A stretch of 8,935 nt of DNA from Lachnospiraceae bacterium (GCA_017960415.1 JAGCZE010000322.1:1-8935); one strand, 5' to 3'; positions 1-7,534 are shown, counted from the stretch's first letter. Numbers and translations are program-made. The notes: a model not told the origin generated them from the letters alone.

Positions 1-2801
1 CTGTTGCCACCGGTGCCTGATGAACCGGAGTTGCCGGAGCCTGAATTTCCGGAGCCATCGCCCGAAGTGCCTGAGCTGCTGCCGGAGCCTGAAGCGCCGG
101 AACCACTGCCGGAGTTACCGTCGGAGGATGTGCCTGAACTGCCGGAGCCATCACCGGAGGTGCCTGAGCTGCTGCCGGAGCCTGAGCTGCCCGAGCTGCT
201 GCCGGAGTTACCGTCGCCCGCGGTGCCCGAGCTACCCGAACCTGAGCTGCCCGAGCCACTGCCGGACCCATCGCCGGAGGTGCCCGAACTGCCGGAACCT
301 GAGCTTCCGGAGCCGTCGCCCGAGGTGCCTGAGCCACTGCCTGAGCTGCCATTTCCATCATCCGTTCCGTCGGTAATGGTAATCTCGCATTCAGCACTGT
401 GGCCGTCTTCGCTTTCTATACGGATAATAGTCTTTCCTGTGTTCAGCAGGGTTACGGTACCGTCATTTGTGACAGTTGCCATATTCGCATCCGAAGAAGT
501 CCATGTCAGCTCGGAGCCGGCGCTTAATACCGGCTGTGAGTCAACATACAGACGATATGTACCTGCGGTGATCGGAACAGAGACTGTACTCTCTGTAAAG
601 CTCAATGAATCAAGCTTCTGCACCACCCTGATCATCTTGGTAGCAGTAATATCCTTATCTTCATCATAGGCCGTGATTACGGTGTTTCCGCACCTGATGC
701 CCTCGACCTGGGCCGATAATGCAGATGTATTCTCTACCGTTGCAACAGAACCATCGGAACTGGAAAACTCATAGTTTCCTTTCATCGCAACCGCATCACC
801 GGTTACGGTCAGATCCATAGTTTCCCCTGTAAGAAGGGTATCACTCGTTGAACTCAGTTCAACCGTAACATCCGCCTTCGTAACATTAATTTTGCAGCGG
901 GCCGTCTTCGTAACATTTCTGACAGTAATCCTGGCAACAATATTGGCGGAGCCTATGCCTACAGCCTCGACTATGCCGTTTTCGTCGACAGTCGCAACCT
1001 TCCTGTTGGAGGATGACCATACGATATCGCCGGTGTAAGGGCTCGGCGCAGTAAGATAAAGCTGCAGGAAATTGCCTACAGGAAGAGTTTCGGATGTTGT
1101 ATTCAGAGCTATAGAATTAACAACCTTGACATTGACAGCGATATATCCGCCGCTGTACCCAATCGCGGAGCCGGTTGCCACGGAATTGCCGGAGGATGCG
1201 CTGCTGCCTGAAGTGGAAGCAGAGCCGCTGCCGGGAGATGAACTGCTACCGGAAGAGGAACTGCTGCCCGATCCGAATGAGCCACTGCCCGAAACCGCGC
1301 TGCCCGAAGCAACGGCTGAATTGCCTATAATCGCAGGCCCGGAAACAATATCCTTTTGGAAATAAGAACCGAAAACATACTCAAATTCAGCATCGCCCAC
1401 AGGAGAAGCGATCACGCGTGTTTCGCCCACCCCGCATGCCTCGATGAAACCTGTCTCGGGATCAACGCCGACAACATCTTCATTTTCGGAAGAAAAGCTG
1501 AACAGACCTGCGGGAAGATTGGTATTGCCCAGCAGATCATAAGAATCGTAAATATTCCTGCTGTAATATTCAAGGGTAATATCAGATGTGTCAAATTCCA
1601 TCGGAACAATGATCACAGCCGAGAAATAATCGGCATTCAGTCCCCTGAAACCGTTCGAAGCCGCCGAGGACAGCTGATCAGGCAATGCGGTAAGAGTATA
1701 TACACCGGCAGGAAGCCCGCTTAAAACAACACGGTCGTTAATCTCGCTGATCTCGATATTTTCGGCATATTGGGAAGTTACATCATTCGAAGCGTCTTTT
1801 TTATCGCCCTGGAACAGATTCCATGAAAGCTCGGCCGCCGCAGAGGCATTGGTGCGGATCACAACGTTGTCCTCACCCTGAGAAGTTCTGTAAATAATAT
1901 GGTCTAAGATCGAGGAGGCTGAAGCAGACACTGCGCCTTCAGGAACGACAGAAACGGTAAAGGAAAGTCGTGAAGTCGAAGTCTCGCCGGAAACAGATGA
2001 TGATGCACCGGAAGTAGAGGACTCACCTGATGTTGAGGACTGGGAAGCAGAAGCTCCGGAAGTAGATGCTTCACCTGATGATGAAGATGATCCACTCGAA
2101 GAATTCTGCGATAGTTCAACCGTTATAGTTGCGTATCCTGCTGCCTTCGCAGTGATCATACCGGTCAGCTCGTCAACTTCAGCAACATCGGTATTATCCG
2201 AAGACCAGCGTGCATCGGAAACAACGGGCGCAAGGTCATCAGGCGCAATATCGCTGGGGACAGGCTGCACAGCAGGATCGATGCCAAGGCGCTCAGCCGC
2301 CTCATCAGAATATCTGTAGTCTACGCCTTCAAGTTTACGCAGATAATGCCAGCTATCAGGATGCGAACCCGAACCGGGTGTGAACAATTGCAGAGTCAGA
2401 TCACCATCGCCCACCTGTGCATAGCACAGGCCATAGCCAAAGTGATTGTCCTCAAGAGTTGCAAAGATATTTCCGATACCGGTCAGTTCGGCAAAGACTA
2501 GAATGTTGCCGGCCTGCGGAAGATTTGCATATGAAATATAAGGGGAATTGCTGCCGTTTTGCGACAGACTTGCATATGAAATATACGACGAACTGCTGCC
2601 TTTTTTCGACAGTTCTGCATAGGAAATAAGTGTGGAACTGTCATTATTACGAGACAGTCCCGCATATGAAAGAGCGTTATTGTCGGTTGCGCTATCAGCG
2701 TAAACCGTTAGATTATCTGAATAACAAACCGTCAACACAAAGATTGCGGTCAAAACAGCAGCAATATATTTACGAAATCTTCTATTTACACAAACAAACA
2801 T
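1..2801 (-). CDS. Secreted multi-domain surface protein with Big_2-type Ig-like domains and Gly/Ser linkers (3' end outside window)
   Basis: The frame is open without a stop from the ATG at 2801 to the window edge (933 full codons), so the C-terminus and any anchor are missing. GGAGG lies 9 nt upstream of the ATG. Residues 1-35 look like a Sec signal peptide: a basic NRRFRKY region, a hydrophobic core, then VYA before Asp36. Four 15-residue repeats (about 45-104) follow. Ig-like domains of bacterial type 2 are recognisable from the W-S-S-x-N-x-x-V-A-x-V signature and the later GxxxI.A...G...I pattern, near residues 195-232, 430-475, 552-640, 640-725 and 726-812. Low-complexity Ser/Thr/Gly linkers lie at about 232-278, 493-551 and 815 onward. 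Residues 105-190 and 279-425 match nothing I recognise. Big_2 modules are usual in adhesins and wall-attached proteins; the ligand is unknown. The gene has its own promoter and follows the polysaccharide genes. Confidence 0.88.
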   Translation of the reverse strand, partial: MFVCVNRRFRKYIAAVLTAIFVLTVCYSDNLTVYADSATDNNALSYAGLSRNNDSSTLISYAELSKKGSSSSYISYASLSQNGSNSPYISYANLPQAGNILVFAELTGIGNIFATLEDNHFGYGLCYAQVGDGDLTLQLFTPGSGSHPDSWHYLRKLEGVDYRYSDEAAERLGIDPAVQPVPSDIAPDDLAPVVSDARWSSDNTDVAEVDELTGMITAKAAGYATITVELSQNSSSGSSSSSGEASTSGASASQSSTSGESSTSGASSSVSGETSTSRLSFTVSVVPEGAVSASASSILDHIIYRTSQGEDNVVIRTNASAAAELSWNLFQGDKKDASNDVTSQYAENIEISEINDRVVLSGLPAGVYTLTALPDQLSSAASNGFRGLNADYFSAVIIVPMEFDTSDITLEYYSRNIYDSYDLLGNTNLPAGLFSFSSENEDVVGVDPETGFIEACGVGETRVIASPVGDAEFEYVFGSYFQKDIVSGPAIIGNSAVASGSAVSGSGSFGSGSSSSSGSSSSPGSGSASTSGSSASSGNSVATGSAIGYSGGYIAVNVKVVNSIALNTTSETLPVGNFLQLYLTAPSPYTGDIVWSSSNRKVATVDENGIVEAVGIGSANIVARITVRNVTKTARCKINVTKADVTVELSSTSDTLLTGETMDLTVTGDAVAMKGNYEFSSSDGSVATVENTSALSAQVEGIRCGNTVITAYDEDKDITATKMIRVVQKLDSLSFTESTVSVPITAGTYRLYVDSQPVLSAGSELTWTSSDANMATVTNDGTVTLLNTGKTIIRIESEDGHSAECEITITDGTDDGNGSSGSGSGTSGDGSGSSGSGSSGTSGDGSGSGSGSSGSGSSGTAGDGNSGSSSGSSGSGSSSGTSGDGSGSSGTSSDGNSGSGSGASGSGSSSGTSGDGSGNSGSGNSGSSGTGGN
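3..359 (-). repeat. Gly/Ser-rich linker with internal 93-bp duplication (surface protein)
   Basis: About 119 residues (815 to the edge) are almost entirely Gly and Ser with Asp, Thr, Asn and Ala. A module beginning GTSGDG or a variant (GTAGDG, GTSSDG) recurs seven times at uneven 10-21-residue spacing. At the DNA level, 67-92 and 160-185 are an exact 26-bp direct repeat. The similarity continues so that 106-123 and 199-216 also match exactly, all at a 93-bp offset, which shows a recent 31-codon duplication. The linker separates the last visible Ig-like domain from whatever lies to the left. Confidence 0.88.
2490..2669 (-). repeat. 45-bp (15-residue) tandem repeat, four units, after the signal peptide of the surface protein
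   Basis: Units begin at 2669, 2624, 2579 and 2534 (reading leftward), exactly 45 bp apart. They encode SYAGLSRNNDSSTLI, SYAELSKKGSSSSYI, SYASLSQNGSNSPYI and a diverged fourth unit that starts SYANLPQAG and grades into unique sequence. The S-Y-A-x-L core is constant and the middle is polar. This is a mature N-terminal repeat, at residues 45-104. Its function is unknown; exposed tandem repeats often vary in copy number between strains. Confidence 0.9.
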
Positions 2802-2834
2802 CAGTGACAACCTCCGGGTTACATATATTTCATA

Positions 2835-2851
2835 ATCAGACGGATTCTGAT
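2835..2851 (-). promoter_or_regulatory. Small inverted repeat in the surface-protein leader
   Basis: ATCAGA-CGGAT-TCTGAT is a perfect 6-bp stem with a 5-nt loop, between the predicted transcription start and the GGAGG at 2811-2815. It could be a leader hairpin or an operator. It is short enough to be chance. Confidence 0.3.
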
Positions 2852-2877
2852 ATAAAATCACTATTATGCAACTTAGT

Positions 2878-2906
2878 ATTATATCACAAAAAATGTCATT
2901 TGTACA
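2878..2906 (-). promoter_or_regulatory. Sigma-A-type promoter for the surface protein
   Basis: On the minus strand a perfect TATAAT (2883-2878) lies 17 nt downstream of TGTACA (2906-2901, 4 of 6 matches to TTGACA). The predicted start near 2871 leaves a leader of about 70 nt before the ATG at 2801. No other promoter is apparent between this gene and the upstream dehydratase gene, and no intrinsic terminator separates them. Confidence 0.6.
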
Positions 2907-2981
2907 TAGTCATGCTTTCGAGAAGGAATATTCTTTTTTTGTGAGGTCGGACAACTTTATTCACAACCTTGAGCCTTTTCG

Positions 2982-3149
2982 GCTTCTTATGACCGATTTT
3001 TACTGCACAGTTTTCATTTGTTCGGTTACAAGTACTGATTTTTGCTCTACAGCTTTCATTTCTTCGATTTCAATCACCGATTTTTGCCGCACACTCCTCA
3101 TCTCTTCGGTTTTTTATTGCCAATTTTATTGTACCGCCTTCATTTCCTC
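2982..3149 (-). repeat. 42-bp (14-codon) tandem repeat across and beyond the stop of the dehydratase gene
   Basis: Four units start at 3149, 3107, 3065 and 3023, exactly 42 bp apart and in the frame of the upstream gene. They read EEMKAVQ-stop, EEMRSVRQKSV, EEMKAVEQKSV and EQMKTVQ-stop. Only the start of the first unit lies inside the annotated protein; the gene stops at a TAA (3128-3126) where units 2 and 3 have CAA. A second in-frame TAA follows three codons later (3119-3117). The frame is then open through units 2-4 to a TAA at 3002-3000. This looks either like a repeat-extended C-terminus cut short by nonsense mutation, or like tail sequence that was duplicated past the stop. Confidence 0.85.
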
Positions 3150-5063
3150 GGCTTCGATCGCCTTTTCATTGACTTCCTCGGGGGTGTGATACTCCGGGAT
3201 CACTTCCATAAGAGCCTTCTTCACTGTCGAATTGCTCTGGGTCTTCAGAGCTGTGCGCAGAACATCAAGCTTGCGGGCGATCTCGTCCTTGCCGAGAGGC
3301 TTGTCGCGCTCAACAAAGATCATGTCGTTGTCGGTTTTGTCAAGGGTTTCGGTCTTGATCAGAAGCTCCTCGTAGAGCTTCTCGCCCGGACGCAGGCCGG
3401 TCTCAACGATATCGATATCCTTGTAGGGCTCAAGACCGCTCAGACGAATCATGTTTTCGGCAAGTTCGAGAATCTTCACAGGTTTGCCCATATCAAGCAC
3501 ATACAGGTCGCCGTTCTTCGCCATCGCGCCGCTCGTCATAACAAGCTGGGAAGCTTCGGGAATAGTCATAAAATAACGAATGATCCTTTTATCGGTGACC
3601 GTGACAGGCCCGCCATTGGCGATCTGCCTTTTGAACAGAGGGATGACGGAACCGTTGCTGCCGAGCACATTTCCGAAACGGGTCGCGGAAAATGACGTAG
3701 CGATGCCGTCCCTGCTGCGAACGATCATTTCGCACATACGCTTGGTCGCGCCCATAACATTGGTCGGATTGACCGCCTTGTCGGTGCTGACCATGATAAA
3801 GCGCTTCACGTGGTATTTTTCGCAGATTTCAACAACGTTCAAAGTGCCGAAAACATTATTGGACACAGCCTCACAGGCATTACGCTCCATCAGAGGCACA
3901 TGCTTGTGGGCCGCCGCATGCAGCACGATATCGGGAGTATGTTCGCTGAAAATCTTGTCGATCTTGTCATAATCGCAGACATTGGCTATTTCAACGCGCA
4001 GATTCAGCTTGTCGCCGTAGCGGATTCTCAGCTCCTGCTGGATATCGTAAGCGCCGTTCTCGTAAACATCAAGGATCACAAGCCTTGCGGGCTCGCACTT
4101 GGCGATCTGGCGGGCAAGTTCAGAACCGATAGAACCGCCGCCGCCCGTGATCAGGACATTCTTACCTCTGTACCAATTCTTCGTCTCATCGCTCAGGAAC
4201 TGATTGACCGTACGGAACAACAGATCCTCAACTTCGAAGTCCTTAATATGACGCTTGCCGGTCTCCGTCGTATCAAAGGTCGGATAATCATAGGTCTTGA
4301 TCGGGTAACCGAGGGACTTGTACAGGCTGTAGAGCTCCGCACGCCTCTCATTGGAGACATTCGGGAGCGCGAAAACTACCTCCTGCACATCGAGGGAAGT
4401 GAGCTTCTTCTCGGCATCTGCGCCTGCAATGACCGGAATACCGCACATATTGCGGCCGGTCTTTCCCTTATCGATATCAACAAAACAAACGGGATCAAAA
4501 GTCGCCTTGGGATTGCGCTGCAGCTCCTCTGCCAGCATGGCGCCGATGCTTCCTGCGCCGATGATCGCGATCTTGATCTTGGCCAGTTCATTGTTCGGAT
4601 CGTCATCATCAACCGCACCGAGGACCTTCTTCATCGGGAACAGCATGATCTTCTCCATGAAGCTGCCGGACAGCCTTCTCTGATATATCCACTGGTACAT
4701 CTGTCTGATACCGATACATCCGAGCAGATCGAGGGTGAATATCGAAAATGCGCGTGTGAAAGTGATATGGTGCGGGATCATGTTCTTCACGGGTATGAAG
4801 ATCAGACCCGCGATGACTTCGGCAAATATCAGCCTGATATAGTCCTCGGGTCCCGCATAACGCCATATCCTGTTGTAGATGCTCATAACAGTCCTGCCTA
4901 TGAAAATAAACAGGAATGCAAGCGAAAGATGCAGGATCATCTCCTGCTGAGTTATGTATGCAAGCTCGGTCTTATTCGGATAAACGTACAGAATAATGAA
5001 CGCAGCCAGAAGATAAACGGCCAGATCATATACGATCAACGCCCATCTTAATTTATATTTCAT
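3126..5063 (-). CDS. Membrane-anchored UDP-sugar 4,6-dehydratase, CapD/WbpM/FlaA1/PglF-like
   Basis: This 645-residue protein has the architecture of the large CapD/WbpM family. Four hydrophobic segments (about 8-28, 43-63, 76-97 and 103-121) are followed by a first nucleotide-binding fold with GAGSIG at 169-174. A second, catalytic SDR fold has TGGGGSIG at 306-313. The usual SDR Tyr of YxxxK is Met here (S426, M437, K441), the Ser-Met-Lys arrangement known in WbpM/FlaA1-type enzymes. ATRFGNVLGSNGSV (460-473) and RPGEKLYEEL (558-567) are further family motifs. Family members dehydrate UDP-GlcNAc at C4/C6 at the inner membrane face, starting routes to FucNAc, QuiNAc or bacillosamine-type sugars; the exact product here is unknown. 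The start is ATG 5063 with a weak AAAGG about 12 nt upstream. The gene has its own promoter, and its 3' end lies in a tandem repeat. Confidence 0.93.
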   Translation of the reverse strand: MKYKLRWALIVYDLAVYLLAAFIILYVYPNKTELAYITQQEMILHLSLAFLFIFIGRTVMSIYNRIWRYAGPEDYIRLIFAEVIAGLIFIPVKNMIPHHITFTRAFSIFTLDLLGCIGIRQMYQWIYQRRLSGSFMEKIMLFPMKKVLGAVDDDDPNNELAKIKIAIIGAGSIGAMLAEELQRNPKATFDPVCFVDIDKGKTGRNMCGIPVIAGADAEKKLTSLDVQEVVFALPNVSNERRAELYSLYKSLGYPIKTYDYPTFDTTETGKRHIKDFEVEDLLFRTVNQFLSDETKNWYRGKNVLITGGGGSIGSELARQIAKCEPARLVILDVYENGAYDIQQELRIRYGDKLNLRVEIANVCDYDKIDKIFSEHTPDIVLHAAAHKHVPLMERNACEAVSNNVFGTLNVVEICEKYHVKRFIMVSTDKAVNPTNVMGATKRMCEMIVRSRDGIATSFSATRFGNVLGSNGSVIPLFKRQIANGGPVTVTDKRIIRYFMTIPEASQLVMTSGAMAKNGDLYVLDMGKPVKILELAENMIRLSGLEPYKDIDIVETGLRPGEKLYEELLIKTETLDKTDNDMIFVERDKPLGKDEIARKLDVLRTALKTQSNSTVKKALMEVIPEYHTPEEVNEKAIEAEEMKAVQ

Positions 5064-5101
5064 TACTTAAAAAAGCCTTTCAATAATCAGATTCTTCGGA
5101 T

Positions 5102-5133
5102 AATGTGAAAATGCCCCTGAGTTCATTCACATT
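5102..5133 (-). promoter_or_regulatory. Inverted repeat in the dehydratase leader
   Basis: AATGTGAA (5102-5109) and TTCACATT (5126-5133) form a perfect 8-bp inverted repeat around 16 nt. It lies wholly inside the predicted leader, just after the transcription start. It could be an RNA hairpin or a protein-binding site; no U-run follows, so it is not an intrinsic terminator. Confidence 0.4.
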
Positions 5134-5146
5134 TCCTTAACTCGTG

Positions 5147-5176
5147 ATTATAGCATAACAGGCTGAAAAATATCAA
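5147..5176 (-). promoter_or_regulatory. Strong extended -10 promoter for the CapD-like dehydratase gene
   Basis: On the minus strand TTGATA (5176-5171, 5 of 6 to consensus), an 18-nt spacer and TATAAT (5152-5147) are preceded by TGC, forming an extended -10. The -35 starts 3 nt beyond the stop codon of the rhamnose reductase gene. The predicted start near 5140 gives a leader of about 76 nt. This suggests the dehydratase can be expressed independently of the upstream sugar genes. Confidence 0.75.
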
Positions 5177-5178
5177 GT

Positions 5179-6222
5179 CTATTCTAAAAGCTCCCGCACA
5201 TATCGCCCTACAGCATCCTTCCAGTCGGGCAACGGCATGAATCCGGAATCATTCAGCTTGCTCTTCTCCAGCCGGCTGTTCTTCGGTCTGGCGGCTTTCG
5301 ACAGGCCATACTCTTCTGATGAAACCCTGATAACCTTCACATCCATCCCTGCTGCGCGGTAAGTCTCTTCCGCCAGATCAGCCCAGGAAATATAGCCTCC
5401 CGGTGTGGATTCAGAGTTGGTTGCATGGTAGAAGCCATATCTGTCGGTTTCGATCATATCTGCCAGGAGCCGCGCCAGGTCAAGTGTGTAGGTAGGCGTT
5501 CCGATCTGGTCATCGACGACTCTGACAGTGTCATGGGTCTTGCCCACATTGATCATAGTCCTGATAAAATTCTTTCCGTTCCGGCCGAAAGCCCATGAAA
5601 TGCGTACTACAAAGAATTTGTCCAGTATTGAGCTAACGTTTTGTTCTCCTTCACGCTTGGTCTGACCATAGTAATTGAGAGGAGCGAAACCCGTATCGTC
5701 CGGCTGCCACGGGCGTGTGCCCAGACCGCCAAACACATAATCTGTAGATATATAAAGCATTGCGGCATCCACGGCTTTCGCAGCTTCCGCAAGATAGCGG
5801 GTACCGTTAACATTGACGGCACGGACTTTGGGCTTGTTTTCCTCATCCTCGGCAGCATCAACCGCAGTCCATGAAGCGCAGTGGATGATTGCATCGGGAC
5901 GGGTTTCGGTTATAGCCTTCTTAGTGGCGGCAGGATCTGTAATATCCAGGCTGACATAGGAGAAAACTCTTTCTGATGTGGGATAATTGTCTGCTGAAAG
6001 ATTTCCCGGTATTTCTCTTGAAGACTCACTTGAAAGTTTTCCCTGTACCTCTTTTGAAGACTCTAAAAGCTTTGTTTGTACCTCGCCCGATAAGCCTCCC
6101 GGTATCTCCCCTGCAAACTCTCCCGCGACATCAGATCCGATCACCTCATGTCCTCTGCCGATCAGCTCATACACACAGTCAAACCCGAGCTGACCGTTTA
6201 CTCCGGTGACAAAAATTCTCAT
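5179..6222 (-). CDS. rfbD: RmlD-family dTDP-4-dehydrorhamnose reductase with a repeat-built insertion
   Basis: RmlD reduces dTDP-4-keto-L-rhamnose to dTDP-L-rhamnose with NAD(P)H. The 347-residue protein has the Rossmann motif TGVNGQLG (6-13), LDITD (92-96), STDYVF (159-164), the catalytic YxxxK (Y185, K189) and DQIGTPTYT (238-246), all typical of the family. I chose ATG 6222 because the product then begins MRIFVTG and AAAGG lies 10 nt upstream; a TTG seven codons earlier would place the binding site inside the gene. RmlD proteins are usually about 280-300 residues. The excess is a roughly 50-residue insert (about 32-80) after strand 2, made of short degenerate repeats. No rmlA, rmlB or rmlC is in the window, so the substrate is inferred from family alone. 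It lies 67 bp downstream of the dehydrogenase gene and is probably cotranscribed with it. Confidence 0.87.
   Translation of the reverse strand: MRIFVTGVNGQLGFDCVYELIGRGHEVIGSDVAGEFAGEIPGGLSGEVQTKLLESSKEVQGKLSSESSREIPGNLSADNYPTSERVFSYVSLDITDPAATKKAITETRPDAIIHCASWTAVDAAEDEENKPKVRAVNVNGTRYLAEAAKAVDAAMLYISTDYVFGGLGTRPWQPDDTGFAPLNYYGQTKREGEQNVSSILDKFFVVRISWAFGRNGKNFIRTMINVGKTHDTVRVVDDQIGTPTYTLDLARLLADMIETDRYGFYHATNSESTPGGYISWADLAEETYRAAGMDVKVIRVSSEEYGLSKAARPKNSRLEKSKLNDSGFMPLPDWKDAVGRYVRELLE
5995..6111 (-). repeat. Degenerate in-frame repeat inserted in the RmlD homologue
   Basis: Reading leftward, four units encode GEIPGGLS (6111-6088), GEVQTKLLESS (6087-6055), KEVQGKLSSESS (6054-6019) and REIPGNLS (6018-5995). 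Each has an x-E-(I/V)-(P/Q)-(G/T)-x-L core of eight codons, and the two middle units carry an extra ESS or SESS. A partial unit, GEFA, precedes them. The core protein on both sides (GHEVIGSD before, SLDITD after) is ordinary RmlD, so the repeat occupies a surface loop between strands 2 and 3. Confidence 0.8.
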
Positions 6223-6289
6223 GCCTGCCCTGCCTTTTTCCAATAAATTTCATATTTCTATATTGCGTAAGGTACCTGTCAATCTCTCA

Positions 6290-7534
6290 TCAGTCTCTCC
6301 TGAACAGATCTCTCGTATACACCTTATCCTCCACATCATCGAGCACCTTATCATAACGGTTGGCGATGATAGCGTCGGAACCGTTCTTGAACTTCTCGAG
6401 ATCATTTACGACAAGCGAGCCGAAGAAAGTGGTTCCGTCCTCGAGCGTAGGCTCGTAGATAATGACTGTTGCGCCCTTTGCCTTGATACGCTTCATAACG
6501 CCCTGGATCGAGCTCTGACGGAAATTGTCGGAATTTGCCTTCATCGTGAGACGATATACGCCAACGATCAGCGGACGCTCTTTCTCAGCGTTCCACATGC
6601 TGTTGGCGGTATAATAGCCGGCCTTCTCAAGCACACGGTCGGCAATGAAGTCTTTCCTGGTGCGGTTACTCTCGACGATCGCCTCGATCAGGTTCTCCGG
6701 AACATCCTGATAATTGGCCAGAAGCTGCTTTGTATCCTTCGGCAGGCAGTATCCGCCGTAGCCGAAAGAAGGATTATTGTAGAAATCACCGATACGCGGG
6801 TCAAGTGAAACGCCCTTGATAATATTGGCGGTGCTCAGACCCTTTAATTCCGCATATGTATCAAGCTCATTGAAATACGACACACGAAGCGCAAGATAAG
6901 TATTCGCAAATAACTTCACGGCTTCGGCCTCGGTAAAGCCCATATGCAGGATCGGCACATCTTTTGCCTCGGCACCCTCTGCGAGCAGTTCCGCAAATAC
7001 CGCAGCTGCCTCCCTTGAAGCCTCATCGGATCCAACAATGATCCTGCTCGGATACAGATTGTCGTACAGAGCCTTCGACTCACGCAGGAATTCCGGACTG
7101 AAAATGATCCTTCCGGTGTTGTATTTTTCACGCACTCTCGCCGTATATCCTACGGGAACGGTTGACTTGATCACCATCATTGCCCGCTCACTGGATGCGA
7201 GAACCAGTTCGATCACGCTCTCAACAGCACTCGTATCGAAGAAATTCTTCTGAGGATCATAATTCGTCGGAGCCGCAATGATGACGTAATCAGCATCCCT
7301 GTAAGCCGATGCTCCGTCCAGAGTTGCGCTCAGATCGAGCTTCCTCGTGCCGGCCTTCGCCTCATCAAGGAACTTCTCTATATAGTCATCCTGAATCGGC
7401 GACTCCCACCTGTTCAGCTTGTCAACCTTCTCCTGTACGATATCAACGGCAGTAACATGATTATTCTGAGCCAGCAGGACCGCAAGGGAAAGACCTACGT
7501 ATCCTGTACCGGCAACGGCGATGTTCTTGTTCAT
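6290..7534 (-). CDS. ugd: UDP-glucose 6-dehydrogenase
   Basis: The enzyme oxidises UDP-glucose to UDP-glucuronate using two NAD+. The 414-residue protein has the N-terminal NAD fold motif GTGYVGL (9-15), the STVPVG segment (124-129) and SPEFLRES (146-153). Also present are [17 protein letters not shown] (207-223) and the catalytic [11 protein letters not shown] with nucleophile Cys263. These match the short E. coli Ugd-type subgroup, though the C-terminus is somewhat longer than the roughly 388 residues typical of that group. The ATG at 7534 has AGGAG 7 nt upstream. Its product is the substrate of the UDP-glucuronate 4-epimerase encoded just upstream, so the two genes form a coherent UDP-GlcA/UDP-GalA module. 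No clear promoter lies directly before it; transcription probably comes from the epimerase side. Confidence 0.95.
   Translation of the reverse strand: MNKNIAVAGTGYVGLSLAVLLAQNNHVTAVDIVQEKVDKLNRWESPIQDDYIEKFLDEAKAGTRKLDLSATLDGASAYRDADYVIIAAPTNYDPQKNFFDTSAVESVIELVLASSERAMMVIKSTVPVGYTARVREKYNTGRIIFSPEFLRESKALYDNLYPSRIIVGSDEASREAAAVFAELLAEGAEAKDVPILHMGFTEAEAVKLFANTYLALRVSYFNELDTYAELKGLSTANIIKGVSLDPRIGDFYNNPSFGYGGYCLPKDTKQLLANYQDVPENLIEAIVESNRTRKDFIADRVLEKAGYYTANSMWNAEKERPLIVGVYRLTMKANSDNFRQSSIQGVMKRIKAKGATVIIYEPTLEDGTTFFGSLVVNDLEKFKNGSDAIIANRYDKVLDDVEDKVYTRDLFRRD

Noticed and set aside
4..669. Plus-strand open frame rich in Pro and Glu (PEVPELPEP-like)
   Set aside because: It is the antisense of the Gly/Ser linker and last Ig-like domain. 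GGC/TCC repeats read backwards give Pro/Glu codons, and no binding site precedes it.
2939..2966. Hairpin TTGTGA/TCACAA as a terminator for the dehydratase gene
   Set aside because: In the minus-strand transcript it is followed by an A-run, not a U-run, and the loop is long.
2490..3149. CRISPR array from the 42-bp and 45-bp periodicities
   Set aside because: The units are contiguous, degenerate and codon-phased with no unique spacers.
3810..5051. 413-codon plus-strand open frame opposite the dehydratase
   Set aside because: The minus strand encodes an intact, motif-complete CapD-like enzyme over the same bases; the plus frame has no recognisable domain or ribosome binding site.
6223..6243. 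TTG start seven codons upstream for the RmlD homologue
   Set aside because: The ATG at 6222 gives the usual MRIFVTG beginning and has AAAGG at good spacing.
6252..6280. Promoter before rfbD from a perfect minus-strand TTGACA at 6280-6275
   Set aside because: No acceptable -10 lies at 16-18 nt; the best hexamers match 3 of 6.
6206..6808. 200-codon plus-strand open frame opposite ugd and the start of rfbD
   Set aside because: It is a shadow of two well-supported minus-strand genes, with no family resemblance.
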